A stretch of 64,000 nt of DNA from Paenibacillus plantarum (GTDB lineage Bacteria > Bacillota > Bacilli > Paenibacillales > NBRC-103111), in the NCBI RefSeq assembly GCF_013141695.1, contig NZ_WHNY01000075.1, positions 186,001 through 250,000 on the forward strand. The letters run 5' to 3'. Made by a program: the position numbers and the translations under genes. Below the pieces are notes generated by a model. The model was not told the DNA's origin. It saw only the letters and a list, made by a program, of their open reading frames with translations, and ran no database searches. Positions within the stretch are counted from its first letter, which is position 1. Each line of letters begins with the position of its first letter. Shown in pieces: positions 50,976 through 59,807 of this stretch.

Positions 50976-53546
50976 ATGAAAAGACCAGTTGTTCAAGGAT
51001 GCTGCCTGTGGATAAGTGGCTATGTGCTCGCGATCTATACTGAGCTCGCTTGGTTGACATGGATGACCAGCGCGCTGCTGTTAGCCGCGCTGGTCATCCT
51101 CTACGCGCTGCGGCTGCCTGGCCGGCAGCCGCTGGGCGCCTTGCTGCTGGTCGTAATAGCCTACGGCTATTATCAAGGGACCGACCAGCGCAACATCACT
51201 GCGCTGCCGCTGGCGCAGCAGCAGCAGATCAGCCCTGACGGCAGCGAGGTCACGCTGCTCGGCCGGTTTGCCAGCCCTGTCACCATTGACGGTGACAGGG
51301 CTAGCTTCACCCTGGAAGCGGAGTCCGTCCGCTTCCAAGACAACACTGCTTTCCCGCTCGGCGGGGAAAGCGTGCAGGTCTCGCTGCGCCTGATGGAGCA
51401 GGCGCAGCAGACGATCGCGTCGGGCTGGCGCCGCGGCGACGCCCTAACGCTAACGGGGACGTTGCGCAGCCCGTCCCCGGCCCGCAACTTCGGCGGTTTC
51501 GACTACCGCCGATATTTGCGCCTTCACCACACCCATTGGCTGCTTTCAGCCAAAGGGGTGGATCAGGCGCAGGTGCAGCCTGCGGCAGCGCACTTCAGCG
51601 TCGTCCAGCTGCTGCGCTGGAACGACGAGCTGCGCGCTGCGCTCAGCAGGCGCATGGACGTGATCTTTCCCGCGTCGCAGGCGGGATTCATGAAGAGCAT
51701 GCTGATCGGCCTGACGGACGATCTGGATCCAGACCGTTTCCAGCAATTTTCGGAGCTGGGTCTGACACATATTTTAGCAATATCAGGTTTGAATATTGCC
51801 GTATTTTTAGGCGTATGCATCTGGATCTTGCGCCGTTTTAAAGTTACCAAAGAAACCTATTTGCTCATCTGCATGGGCCTGCTCCCGTTCTACGTCCTCG
51901 TGACTGGGGCATCTCCGTCCATTGTCAGGGCAGGGCTTATGTCAATGATCGCCCTGTATGCCGCTCGGCGTGGAGGTATGAAAGAGGTGTTGCACATACT
52001 AGCCGTGGCAGCGTGGGCTATGCTTGTATGGGACCCTTACTTTTTGCTAGATGTAAGCTTTCAACTTTCCTTTCTAGTCACACTTGGACTCATCCTCGGC
52101 GTGCAACGCGTAACGGTATTGCTCTCACCGTACCTAAATTCGCCCACGCTCAAAAACACCCTCGCCATCACACTCGTTTCCCAATCCGTCTCTTTTCCGG
52201 TATCCATTTACTATTTCAATCAGTTTTCCTTGTTATCTTGGATCGCGAACGCAGTGTTAGTCCCTGTCATCAGCATGATCGTGTTTCCAGCAGGCTTGGT
52301 TGCGTTAACGCTTGGTCTCATTTACATTCCTTTAGGTCAAAGAATAGGATTACTAATATCCTGGCTGAATCAAGCAATATTCTGGATTACGGATCAACTA
52401 CAACAGATTCCTCATCTCACCATGATTTGGCCATCGCCAAGTATGGCTTGGATCTGTTTTTACTATGGATTCCTAGTTATTATCTATGTGCTCTGGCATC
52501 GTAGCTACCTCAGTTCGAAGGATGAGCTCCCCATCTTATTGGAAGTCGACAGCAGGAAAAGTCCACAGAGAATCCCTATCAAACTCAGTTTACTCCTTGC
52601 AATAGGCGGTTTTCTCATCCTGTTATGGATGGGGTATTCACCAAATCGCTTTCAACGAACAGGTCTTGTCCAATTTATCGATGTTGGGCAAGGAGACGCT
52701 ATTCTCATTCGAACGCTTTACGGTCGACATGTATTGATCGATGGAGGAGGGACGCTCACGTTCCGTAAGCCAGGTGATGATTGGAAAATCCGTAAAGATC
52801 CGTTTGAAGTAGGCCGTAAACTGCTAGTTCCACTCCTGAAAAAAAGAGGCATTCAAAGTCTAGATCTTCTCGTACTTACCCATGAGGATGCGGACCACAG
52901 TGGCGGTTTACAGGCTGTTATTGAACAAATTCCAGTTAAGCAATTTCTATTTAACGGAACATTTAAGGAAAGCAGCTCCATGACGACCTTTTTTTCTACA
53001 CTGGTTCAAAAAGAAGTTCCCTTATTGCCTGCGCAAGTAGATAATTGGTTCGACATCGATCCTGTTACGAAATTGCAGGTGATATATCCGCTTCAAACGA
53101 ATCCGACAGTGATTGAAATGGTCAAAGAGCAGAATGCGAGATCCGTTGTTTTCTTGCTAGAAATGCAAGGAACACGCTGGCTGTTTACAGGAGATATGGA
53201 GAAAGAATCTGAAGCGGCAGTACTGGATTATTTACGAGATCATCCTGCTCTACTAACTTCAACCAGCGCCGGTGCTAGTATCAGCAACAATAACAAAATC
53301 GATGTCCTTAAAGTTGCCCACCATGGCAGCAAAACCTCAACTACCTCAGAATGGTTGACATACTGGAAACCGGCTGTGGCAGTCATATCGGTAGGTGCTA
53401 TGAATACGTACGGCCATCCTTCTCCAGAAATTACAGATCGCTTGGTCAACGCGAATGTGGCCATTTATCGCACAGATCGAATGGGAGAAGTGCAGATGGA
53501 GGTGCGGAATTCGGGGATTTTTACAAGGAGGAAGTTTTGGAACTAG
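50976..53546 (+). CDS. comEC: ComEC/Rec2 DNA uptake channel
   Basis: 856 residues from ATG 50976 (AAGGAG nine bases upstream). Membrane channel for single-stranded DNA. N-terminal spans and DUF4131 OB-like domain (about 1-215), Competence domain with many spans (LGLTHILAISGLNIAVFLGV near 260; SFQLSFLVTLGLILGVQ), and a C-terminal metallo-beta-lactamase-like domain (FIDVGQGDAILI, LTHEDADHSGG, KVAHHGSKTSTTSEW). The region coding the first domain is far richer in GC than the rest (see findings). Separated from comEB by a foreign operon. Confidence 0.95.
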   Translation: MKRPVVQGCCLWISGYVLAIYTELAWLTWMTSALLLAALVILYALRLPGRQPLGALLLVVIAYGYYQGTDQRNITALPLAQQQQISPDGSEVTLLGRFASPVTIDGDRASFTLEAESVRFQDNTAFPLGGESVQVSLRLMEQAQQTIASGWRRGDALTLTGTLRSPSPARNFGGFDYRRYLRLHHTHWLLSAKGVDQAQVQPAAAHFSVVQLLRWNDELRAALSRRMDVIFPASQAGFMKSMLIGLTDDLDPDRFQQFSELGLTHILAISGLNIAVFLGVCIWILRRFKVTKETYLLICMGLLPFYVLVTGASPSIVRAGLMSMIALYAARRGGMKEVLHILAVAAWAMLVWDPYFLLDVSFQLSFLVTLGLILGVQRVTVLLSPYLNSPTLKNTLAITLVSQSVSFPVSIYYFNQFSLLSWIANAVLVPVISMIVFPAGLVALTLGLIYIPLGQRIGLLISWLNQAIFWITDQLQQIPHLTMIWPSPSMAWICFYYGFLVIIYVLWHRSYLSSKDELPILLEVDSRKSPQRIPIKLSLLLAIGGFLILLWMGYSPNRFQRTGLVQFIDVGQGDAILIRTLYGRHVLIDGGGTLTFRKPGDDWKIRKDPFEVGRKLLVPLLKKRGIQSLDLLVLTHEDADHSGGLQAVIEQIPVKQFLFNGTFKESSSMTTFFSTLVQKEVPLLPAQVDNWFDIDPVTKLQVIYPLQTNPTVIEMVKEQNARSVVFLLEMQGTRWLFTGDMEKESEAAVLDYLRDHPALLTSTSAGASISNNNKIDVLKVAHHGSKTSTTSEWLTYWKPAVAVISVGAMNTYGHPSPEITDRLVNANVAIYRTDRMGEVQMEVRNSGIFTRRKFWN

Positions 53547-53793
53547 ATAAGTTGTGGAATTTTCAATGGTAGATGCTCAAGATTCATGAGAATAGATCAA
53601 AGTATGAGCATGTAATAGGTATAGGCCATAGCAGTAGCATTTACTGATGGAATGTTCTTCTAGGGCTTTTTCTTTTGCAAAAATCAACTATTGTGAAACT
53701 AATTTTCATTTTATACGTCTAAAAGATGTTATATGGCTCATTATTTGTTATTCTGATAGATGCAAGTTATTAATATATTTATTCTAAAAAAAT

Positions 53794-53820
53794 TGCAACC
53801 TTATGAGATGCCATTGCGTC
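53794..53820 (+). promoter_or_regulatory. ECF-type promoter before the sigma factor gene
   Basis: TGCAACC (53794-53800), 16-base spacer and CGTC (53817-53820) match the -35 AAC / -10 CGTC pattern of ECF sigma promoters. Transcription would start near 53826, which favours GTG 53849 over ATG 53828 as the sigma start. The rest of the gap from 53547 shows nothing recognisable. Confidence 0.7.
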
Positions 53821-53848
53821 TGTAAGAATGCAAGGGGGAGGGATCCCA

Positions 53849-54397
53849 GTGATAGCACCCGAACTGGTAAGATCAGCACAAGCCGGTGACCGTGATGCGC
53901 TCATTACCCTATTGCGAGAGATTGAGTCTCACGTTTATCGGACGGCTTATTATATTTTGAATAATGAACAGGATGCGCTTGATGCTTCGCAGGAGGCTCT
54001 TCTTCGGATTTATACCAAAATTAATTCCTATGAAGAAAAAGCCTTGTTCAAAACGTGGGTGCAGCGGATTGTTACGAACATCTGCATCGATAAATTTCGC
54101 AGAGCGAAACCAACGGTCTCTATGGATGAACATGAGATGACTTTTACAGCTGATAATGATGTAGAACAGGAAATATTGACAGGTTACTTAGCTCAGGATA
54201 TTAGAGAGGCTATTGAAAAGCTTCCCGAACACCATCGCACTGTAGTTGTTCTACGTTATTTGCAGGACTTTTCGTATCATGAAATTGCAGAATCGCTAAA
54301 CTTACCACTCAATACGGTGAAGTCTTACTTATTTCGAGCTAGACACACCTTACAGTCATTACTCCAAGATTATCAGAAAGGAGGTGTTCGGGGATGA
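53849..54397 (+). CDS. ECF-family RNA polymerase sigma factor
   Basis: 182 residues from GTG 53849, behind GGGGGAGGG. Region 2: DALDASQEALLRIYTKINSY and FKTWVQRIVTNICIDKFRRA; region 4: LPEHHRTVVVLRYLQDFSYH and NLPLNTVKSYLFRARHTL. Resembles the SigW/SigV-type group. Its stop overlaps the start of the anti-sigma gene by four bases, typical of a sigma/anti-sigma pair. Likely self-activated. Confidence 0.92.
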   Translation: MIAPELVRSAQAGDRDALITLLREIESHVYRTAYYILNNEQDALDASQEALLRIYTKINSYEEKALFKTWVQRIVTNICIDKFRRAKPTVSMDEHEMTFTADNDVEQEILTGYLAQDIREAIEKLPEHHRTVVVLRYLQDFSYHEIAESLNLPLNTVKSYLFRARHTLQSLLQDYQKGGVRG

Positions 54398-55629
54398 AAT
54401 GTCAAGAGGTGATGATGTACATGCAAAGACAGCTAGATGGAGATTTAGCTCCTAAAGAAGAAAATGAGCTGCATGCTCACCTTATGCATTGTTTGGACTG
54501 TGCACAGATGTTTGAGCGTCTGCAGGCATTGTCGAACGAATTGTCCCAGCTTCCTAAGGTTACGCCGCCTTTCAGTTTGGTAGATGCTATTATGCCACAA
54601 CTGCTTGAATTGGATAAACAAAATGAGATGCCAATAACGGACAATATCGTTGCCTTCCCATCGAAAGTTGCTAGAGTAGAATTGGAAGAAGACATGCCTA
54701 AACTCACAGGGTTGAGCCGATTTAGAGAACAGTTCTCATGGAAAGTCGCAAGCGGCGTCGTTGCCGCGGGATTGATTATTGGATTTTTCGCATTTAATAT
54801 GCAGAATCCTGTTCTCGACAATGCGGACGGTATTATGTCTCGTTCAAGCTCTGATTCCAAAAGCGCACCTGAGCAGCGTGCAACTGGAACATCAGAGATG
54901 AATCAAATTATAGGCAACAATGATATCGCTAAAAACCAGGAAAACGCTACATCTAAAGAAGGATCACCAGTTGCGCCAACGGCAGATTCGTTTGTTGTAA
55001 AAGGGACAGACACTTCTAATACTAATACATCTACTGGCAACGGTGGGAATTCGCCGCAGGCTACTTCCAACGTACAGTTAGAAAAACCAGGTGCTTATAC
55101 TTCACCAACTACTGGCGGTGACATGCAGACGAACAAAGTAGCACCCTCTACAACGGCTCCTGAGCGGTTGAGAGATCCAGATGCATCTATTCCAAAGCCG
55201 AATAAGGTTGATTCCAATGCAGAAGCCACTACGCCTGCCGCTGGCCTAAGCGTACCCCAATCATCGTTAGAACCGAAGTCAACGGAATCACCAGCCAGGA
55301 AAGCAGCTCCGGCACCAGCACCAACCGTTGACACATCGGGTTCAGACCGAATAAGTGCAAGTCTCTCATTCGCCATTCCTCCAGGGGAGGCTAAGCTAAA
55401 GTCTGCCACGGGGATATATGAGGCTTCGATTGAAGATGCGCACGTGGTCATTCGAAACACCCTCACGCTTGAGCTTGTATTTGCTTCCAAACATGTATGG
55501 CAGGCAGAGGATCAAATCAAGTTGTTGGAATGGTCGAAGGATGACAAGCTGTTTTATGAGGTTACTAGTAAAGGATTGCTTCAAACGATTCTAATTGATG
55601 TCAAAGAGAAAACAGAAGCCAATAAATAA
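54394..55629 (+). CDS. Membrane anti-sigma factor with zinc-finger (zf-HC2) domain
   Basis: 411 residues. N-terminal zf-HC2 with ELHAHLMHCLDCAQMF (His-x3-Cys-x2-Cys) holds the sigma factor; one membrane span near residue 115 (ASGVVAAGLIIGFFAF); an extracellular Ser/Thr/Pro/Asn-rich stretch of roughly 180 residues and a small C-terminal beta domain (ASIEDAHVVIRNTLTLELVF). Much longer outside part than in RsiW, so signal input may be through the wall. Translationally coupled to the sigma gene. Confidence 0.88.
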   Translation: MKCQEVMMYMQRQLDGDLAPKEENELHAHLMHCLDCAQMFERLQALSNELSQLPKVTPPFSLVDAIMPQLLELDKQNEMPITDNIVAFPSKVARVELEEDMPKLTGLSRFREQFSWKVASGVVAAGLIIGFFAFNMQNPVLDNADGIMSRSSSDSKSAPEQRATGTSEMNQIIGNNDIAKNQENATSKEGSPVAPTADSFVVKGTDTSNTNTSTGNGGNSPQATSNVQLEKPGAYTSPTTGGDMQTNKVAPSTTAPERLRDPDASIPKPNKVDSNAEATTPAAGLSVPQSSLEPKSTESPARKAAPAPAPTVDTSGSDRISASLSFAIPPGEAKLKSATGIYEASIEDAHVVIRNTLTLELVFASKHVWQAEDQIKLLEWSKDDKLFYEVTSKGLLQTILIDVKEKTEANK

Positions 55630-55756
55630 AAATAAATTTTTTGCACCAATTTGGCTGAAATTGCGTAAACTATCTTAAGGAACATGGAACAGTTCATTCA
55701 TCCACACGAGTTAAGGTTTCTAGGGCCTTGAATCGGTGTTTAAATAGACTGGCGAA

Positions 55757-55802
55757 GGGATTGCATCAAAGTCTTCGGGCTTTGACGTAATCCCTTTGTT
55801 GT
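55757..55802 (+). terminator. Terminator of the sigma operon
   Basis: AAGGGATT.C.TCAAAG / CTTTGA.G.AATCCCTT stem around TCTTCGGG, followed by TGTTGTTGTT. Confidence 0.75.
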
Positions 55803-55826
55803 TGTTAAAATAAACAGGAGGGGTGA

Positions 55827-56855
55827 ATGCTAGTCATGGATGCCAAAAGAGCATTAAAAGATATACAAGCAGGCCGTCCAGCGCCCGTTTATTTGTGCTA
55901 CGGACCTGAGAAATATAAAATGCGCGAATTTATTCAGATTTTAACGGATTCATTAATGGGGCCAGAAGACCGGGAATTTGCAGTAAGTAAATTCGATTTG
56001 AGTGAAATGCCTCTTTCATCTGCGCTAGATGATGCAGAAACATTACCATTCATGGTGCCGAAGAAACTAGTTATTGCTAAAAATGCGATGTTTTTCACTG
56101 GTGCAAAGGAAAATACGAAGCTAGAGCACAATATGGATCGCTTAACAGCCTATTTGAAATCGCCTGCGGAACACACGGTCGTGGTATTCACAGTAGATGC
56201 CGATAAATTGGACGAGCGTAAGAAGATTGTAAAAGCTTTAAAGGACATGGAGGCCGCTGTTCCGTTCCTTTCTTTGAGTGCAGAGGAATTAACAGATTGG
56301 GTTGCTAAACATGCGAAAACGCTAGGCTTTACGTTCTCTGGTGGCGCGGCAGACCAGTTGATCCTGTACACGGGAGGCAATTTGCAATCGTTATCGGCCG
56401 AACTTGAGAAGATTTCCTTATATGTCGGTGCCGAGGGAGTAGCTTCGCCTGACGTTATAGATCAATTGGTCGCACGGAGCACGGAGCAGAACGTATTCAT
56501 ACTTATTGAAGACATTGTGAATGTGCGGTTGGAGCGGGCATTTGTGATCTTAGAAGAGCTTCTGAAGCAGCGAGAGGAGCCGATCAAAATCGCGTCGCTT
56601 ATCGCCAGGCAGTTTCGGATCATGCTGCAGGTGAAGGAGCTTGGCAAGCAGGGCTATTCGCAGCAACAGATGGCTTCACAGATTGGTTTGCATCCTTTTG
56701 CGGTCAAAGTTGCCGAAGGGCAAGCACGAAAGTACGATGGGGAGAAGCTGAGCCGAATTATGGGTGAGCTGGCTGATCTTGATTTGCAGATGAAAACGGG
56801 GAAAATCGATAAAGTGTTAGGGTTGGAACTATTTCTTCTTAGGCTCGCTGCCTAG
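55827..56855 (+). CDS. holA: DNA polymerase III delta subunit HolA
   Basis: 342 residues (339 if ATG 55836 is used). Clamp-loader subunit that opens the beta clamp. Start region: AGGAGGGGTGA sits four bases before ATG 55827 and thirteen before ATG 55836, so both are off the usual spacing. Family features: PAPVYLCYGPEKYKMREFIQ, FDLSEMPLSSALDDAETLPF and VARSTEQNVFILIEDIVNVR. Conserved position after comEC and before rpsT. Confidence 0.93.
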   Translation: MLVMDAKRALKDIQAGRPAPVYLCYGPEKYKMREFIQILTDSLMGPEDREFAVSKFDLSEMPLSSALDDAETLPFMVPKKLVIAKNAMFFTGAKENTKLEHNMDRLTAYLKSPAEHTVVVFTVDADKLDERKKIVKALKDMEAAVPFLSLSAEELTDWVAKHAKTLGFTFSGGAADQLILYTGGNLQSLSAELEKISLYVGAEGVASPDVIDQLVARSTEQNVFILIEDIVNVRLERAFVILEELLKQREEPIKIASLIARQFRIMLQVKELGKQGYSQQQMASQIGLHPFAVKVAEGQARKYDGEKLSRIMGELADLDLQMKTGKIDKVLGLELFLLRLAA

Positions 56856-56891
56856 GAAGATGATTCATCATTAACGGGTCCTTAAATGGAA

Positions 56892-56925
56892 AAAAGACTA
56901 ATTCTCCTAGGAGAATTAGTCTTTT
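56892..56925. terminator. Bidirectional terminator between holA and rpsT
   Basis: A perfect 34-base palindrome with AAAA and TTTT ends, no loop excess, between convergent genes. Confidence 0.92.
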
Positions 56926-56942
56926 GCTTTTATGTCCGTGAA

Positions 56943-57194
56943 TTACGCTTGAGCCGAAAGAGCGTTTAGCTTTTTAGCTAGACGGGACTTCTTGCGGTTA
57001 GCGGCATTTTTATGAATTAAACCTTTAGAAGCAGCTTTGTCTAATTTCTTAGAAGCAGAAACTAAAGCTTCAGGGGTTAAAGCTGTTTCGAAAGCTTTCA
57101 CAGCAGTACGCAAAGCGGACTTGTGGGAAGCGTTGCGAAGACGACGCTTTTCGCTAACTTTTACTCGTTTAATAGCGGATTTAATGTTTGGCAT
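56943..57194 (-). CDS. rpsT: Ribosomal protein bS20 (RpsT)
   Basis: 83 residues from ATG 57194 behind AGGAGGTGA. Small, very basic three-helix protein of the 30S subunit: MPNIKSAIKRVKVSEKRRLR, TAVKAFETAL and NAANRKKSRLAKKLN. Usual length and usual orientation opposite holA. Confidence 0.96.
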   Translation of the reverse strand: MPNIKSAIKRVKVSEKRRLRNASHKSALRTAVKAFETALTPEALVSASKKLDKAASKGLIHKNAANRKKSRLAKKLNALSAQA

Positions 57195-57390
57195 GAAATT
57201 CACCTCCTACTTACAAAACACGTTCAACGTTACATTTGTATGTTTGCTGACAACTTTAAGTATTCTACCACGCAATATTTCAAATTGCAAGAGCTGTCAA
57301 TAGGTTTTCAGTGGTCATTAGTGGCGGTTCCACTGTTCGTGATCTATGTTGCTCGTGGTTATTCGTTATAGCTCACCCCAGAATCTGCGA

Positions 57391-57590
57391 TAGTCCGATT
57401 TCCCCGAACTAAATCGAGCATTCCTTGTTACGAAGCGCGTATAGTCAGGTTTTGCCGAACTAATTAGCCATTTTACTTGTTTGCAGGCTGATTTGGTCGA
57501 TTTAGTTGGGTGTTTTAGGACTAATTAAGTTCTGATGACACGGACTATAAGATTAAGTCGATAATTTCGGACTAAATGGTGTGTGGAGGG
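57391..57590. repeat. Quasi-palindromic intergenic element, ~51-bp units
   Basis: Plus-strand units TAGTCCGATTTCCCCGAACT at 57391 and TAGTCAGGTTTTGCCGAACT at 57442, 51 bases apart; minus-strand units beginning TAGTCC near 57574, 57546 and 57521. Same plan as 17056-17240 with other sequence. No gene. The stretch 57204-57390 holds only the rpsT promoter region. Confidence 0.65.
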
Positions 57591-57625
57591 CTGGATGGGG
57601 GTGAAGCTAAGTGGGAGTGGCAAGT

Positions 57626-57664
57626 CGTAGTAGCAGAAGCAGAAGCAGTAGCAGTAGCAGTAGC
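57626..57664. repeat. AGCAGW microsatellite
   Basis: About six units of AGCAGA/AGCAGT (GTAGTAGCAGAAGCAGAAGC and onward). Confidence 0.85.
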
Positions 57665-57682
57665 CAGGAAACTAGCAGACCG

Positions 57683-57901
57683 TTACAACAAAGGAGGAGT
57701 GCGAGTCGTATCCACGATCCAAGTGTGAACCCTCGCCAGGCCTTGGACTCCCGGATAAAGCCATTTTTTCTCTTCTAAGAGCCTCATGTGCTTTCTCGCA
57801 GTATCATACCCACAACGCAGCACTTCCTTGACATCCGCAAGCTTGATCGGGCGATCCAAACGTAAGGCTAACCGGAGAATATCTCTTTCTTGACTACTTA
57901 A
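57683..57901 (-). pseudogene. Detached C-terminal helix-turn-helix part of the nuclease-like gene
   Basis: Directly after the TAG at 57902-57904 the same frame stays open for 72 codons to TAA at 57683. It reads like a helix-turn-helix domain: LSSQERDILRLALRLDRPIK, LADVKEVLRCGYDTARKHMR, LLEEKKWLYP. No ribosome site precedes it. I recall related Paenibacillus proteins having the nuclease-like part and this part in one chain, so this looks like one gene broken by an amber codon, or read through. Confidence 0.7.
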
Positions 57902-58363
57902 CTAATTTTCAGACGATTCTTGTTCTCCAAATAATCTTCCTATAAGCTGCTGTAGCAACGCTTGCCAAAGACGTGGACGTTCCCTTATGTCATCTAAGCT
58001 GATACGCACAATGATCCATCCGTCATTCACAAGGTGCATATGCCGCACCCATTGGTTCGAGTATTGTCTCCGATCCATTTTATCATAGTGAGTCCCGTAG
58101 GGGTCGATCTCAAAAGCAATGCGAATCCCCGAACGGATATAAGCAAAGTCGAGATATCTTTTACCATCCGCGAAGTCAACAATCGCATACTCTGGATGCA
58201 AGTGATTAAAGTGTCCAAAAGCTCCCCACCACAGACAACGGAGAAACTCTATCTCAGCAAAAGCATGACCGGTCTGTAATTTCCGTAGAGCTTCGCCTTT
58301 TCTTTTGGATACATGCGAGTTCAACCATTCTTTGTGTACACAGTCAAATTGATTTAAGGTCAT
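57902..58363 (-). CDS. Nuclease-fold (DUF559/VSR-like) protein, cut short by TAG
   Basis: 153 residues from ATG 58363 (GGAGAG seven bases upstream). The centre looks like a PD-(D/E)xK fold: AEIEFLRCLWWG, RYLDFAYIRSGIRIAFEIDP with YGTH, then WVRHMHLVNDGWIIVRIS, close to the DUF559/very-short-patch-repair group. The chain ends SSEN before TAG; its helix-turn-helix domain continues in frame beyond. Function unknown; a DNA-binding or DNA-cutting role is inferred. Divergent from gpr. Confidence 0.7.
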   Translation of the reverse strand: MTLNQFDCVHKEWLNSHVSKRKGEALRKLQTGHAFAEIEFLRCLWWGAFGHFNHLHPEYAIVDFADGKRYLDFAYIRSGIRIAFEIDPYGTHYDKMDRRQYSNQWVRHMHLVNDGWIIVRISLDDIRERPRLWQALLQQLIGRLFGEQESSEN

Positions 58364-58408
58364 TCCAACACTCTCCATTCCAAATAGAAATAGCGCCGTT
58401 TCTATCTC

Positions 58409-58439
58409 TGCATAACCCCGCGGCATCTGTCACACAATA
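58409..58439 (+). promoter_or_regulatory. Sigma-F/G-type forespore promoter of gpr
   Basis: TGCATA (58409-58414), 18-base spacer, CACAATA (58433-58439); consensus TGMATA-N17/18-CATAMTA, one mismatch in the -10. Agrees with known forespore expression of gpr. Confidence 0.65.
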
Positions 58440-58473
58440 AGCAACACAGCACAAGTATGAAAGGGGACCTCCA

Positions 58474-59472
58474 ATGGACTTAGGCATATTTAACACACAG
58501 ACCGATCTTGCACTCGATGCAAGGGATATGGCCCATGCAGCCAATCAGGGGCAACCGATTCCTGGTATTGAACAGGAGTTCACACGGGAAAACGGGATTC
58601 GCGTAACCAAAATTAACGTCCTGAACGAAGAAGGCTCCAAAGCGCTTGGTAAGCTTCTGGGTCATTATATAACGATTGAGGTACCTGCACTGAGGGAGAA
58701 AGATAGTCAGCTTCAAGATCGCGTGGCGACTAAGCTCGCTCAGGAGTTTGAACAGTTTTTGCGGCAAGTTGGTATTCCGAAAAATGCGAAAGCCCTGATT
58801 ATTGGACTGGGCAATGGGAATGTGACGCCAGATGCCTTGGGGCCACTCGTCGTTGAAAATATCATGGTGACGCGCCATTACTTCGAACTGGTACCTGAAG
58901 ATGTGAGCCCAGGCTATCGAGCTGTGAGTGCTGTTGCGCCTGGAGTTCTTGGTACGACGGGGATCGAAAGCAGCGACATCGTGCAAGGTATTGTGGATAA
59001 ATCGAAACCTGATTTCATCATCGCCATAGATGCGCTGGCCTCTAGATCTTTGGATCGTGTCAATACGACCATTCAGATCGCGGATACGGGCATCCATCCA
59101 GGTTCAGGCATTGGCAATAAGCGCAAAGGTTTGACGAAGGAGAATCTAGGGATTCCTGTCATTGCGATTGGTGTACCAACAGTCGTATATGCTTCAACAA
59201 TTGTGAATAATGCTTTTGATCTCATGCAGAAGCATTTCAGTGGTCAAACGAGCAATACGGGGCAGATATTCGGACTTCTCGATAATATTAATGAAGAAGA
59301 GCGGCTCCAGCTTGTTAAAGAGGTGTTAAACCCCGTAGGGCACGATTTACTCGTTACCCCGAAGGAAATTGACCAGTTTATTGAGGATATCGCCAATATC
59401 ATCGCCAGCGGCTTAAACGCGGCTTTACATGACGCTGTAGATGTCGATAACGTAGCCGCGTATACGCATTAA
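58474..59472 (+). CDS. gpr: Spore germination protease GPR
   Basis: 332 residues. Degrades small acid-soluble spore proteins during germination; made as an inactive zymogen in the forespore and self-cleaved. Short propeptide (TDLALDARDM near residue 10), GLGNGNVTPDALGPLVVENI, and the conserved DFIIAIDALASRS and GNKRKGLT. AAGGGGA precedes the ATG. Full length; followed by a terminator and spoIIP as in Bacillus. Confidence 0.95.
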   Translation: MDLGIFNTQTDLALDARDMAHAANQGQPIPGIEQEFTRENGIRVTKINVLNEEGSKALGKLLGHYITIEVPALREKDSQLQDRVATKLAQEFEQFLRQVGIPKNAKALIIGLGNGNVTPDALGPLVVENIMVTRHYFELVPEDVSPGYRAVSAVAPGVLGTTGIESSDIVQGIVDKSKPDFIIAIDALASRSLDRVNTTIQIADTGIHPGSGIGNKRKGLTKENLGIPVIAIGVPTVVYASTIVNNAFDLMQKHFSGQTSNTGQIFGLLDNINEEERLQLVKEVLNPVGHDLLVTPKEIDQFIEDIANIIASGLNAALHDAVDVDNVAAYTH

Positions 59473-59480
59473 TGAAATGA

Positions 59481-59517
59481 GAGAACTGAGCCTACTTATG
59501 TGGGGGCAGTTCTTTTT
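59481..59517 (+). terminator. Terminator of gpr
   Basis: AGAACTG..CC / GG..CAGTTCT stem, then TTTTTGG. Confidence 0.75.
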
Positions 59518-59569
59518 GGCGTTGGAGCGGCCTATCAACATCAGGTAGAGAACCTCTCATCCTATCTAT

Positions 59570-59718
59570 GATAAAAACTTCTATCGAGGCCCTTCGAGGA
59601 TGAGCGACCGCGTTCTAGCAGAGAGACTTTGGTCTCCGACCAAAGATCCCTATAAATGGTTGTTTTTATCGCCAATAAGAATTTGTTCTTCCGAATCTCG
59701 GAAACTTGTAAATTCTTA
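59570..59718. repeat. Two nested-hairpin element between gpr and spoIIP
   Basis: GATAAAAAC (59570-59578) pairs with GTTTTTATC (59662-59670) around an inner hairpin CTTTGGTC-TCC-GACCAAAG (59627-59645). A second dyad follows: TAAGAATTT (59676-59684) with AAATTCTTA (59710-59718) around TTCCGA-ATC-TCGGAA (59689-59703). No open frame with a ribosome site. Could be a small RNA, a MITE-like element or an mRNA leader. Confidence 0.65.
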
Positions 59719-59807
59719 TGTGGTTAAAAAAATCTAGCGAAAACTAGTTCTATCGTTCGGGCTCGTTTCATAGATTGAATTAAGATAGTTTAGGAGGCAT
59801 GGTAACT

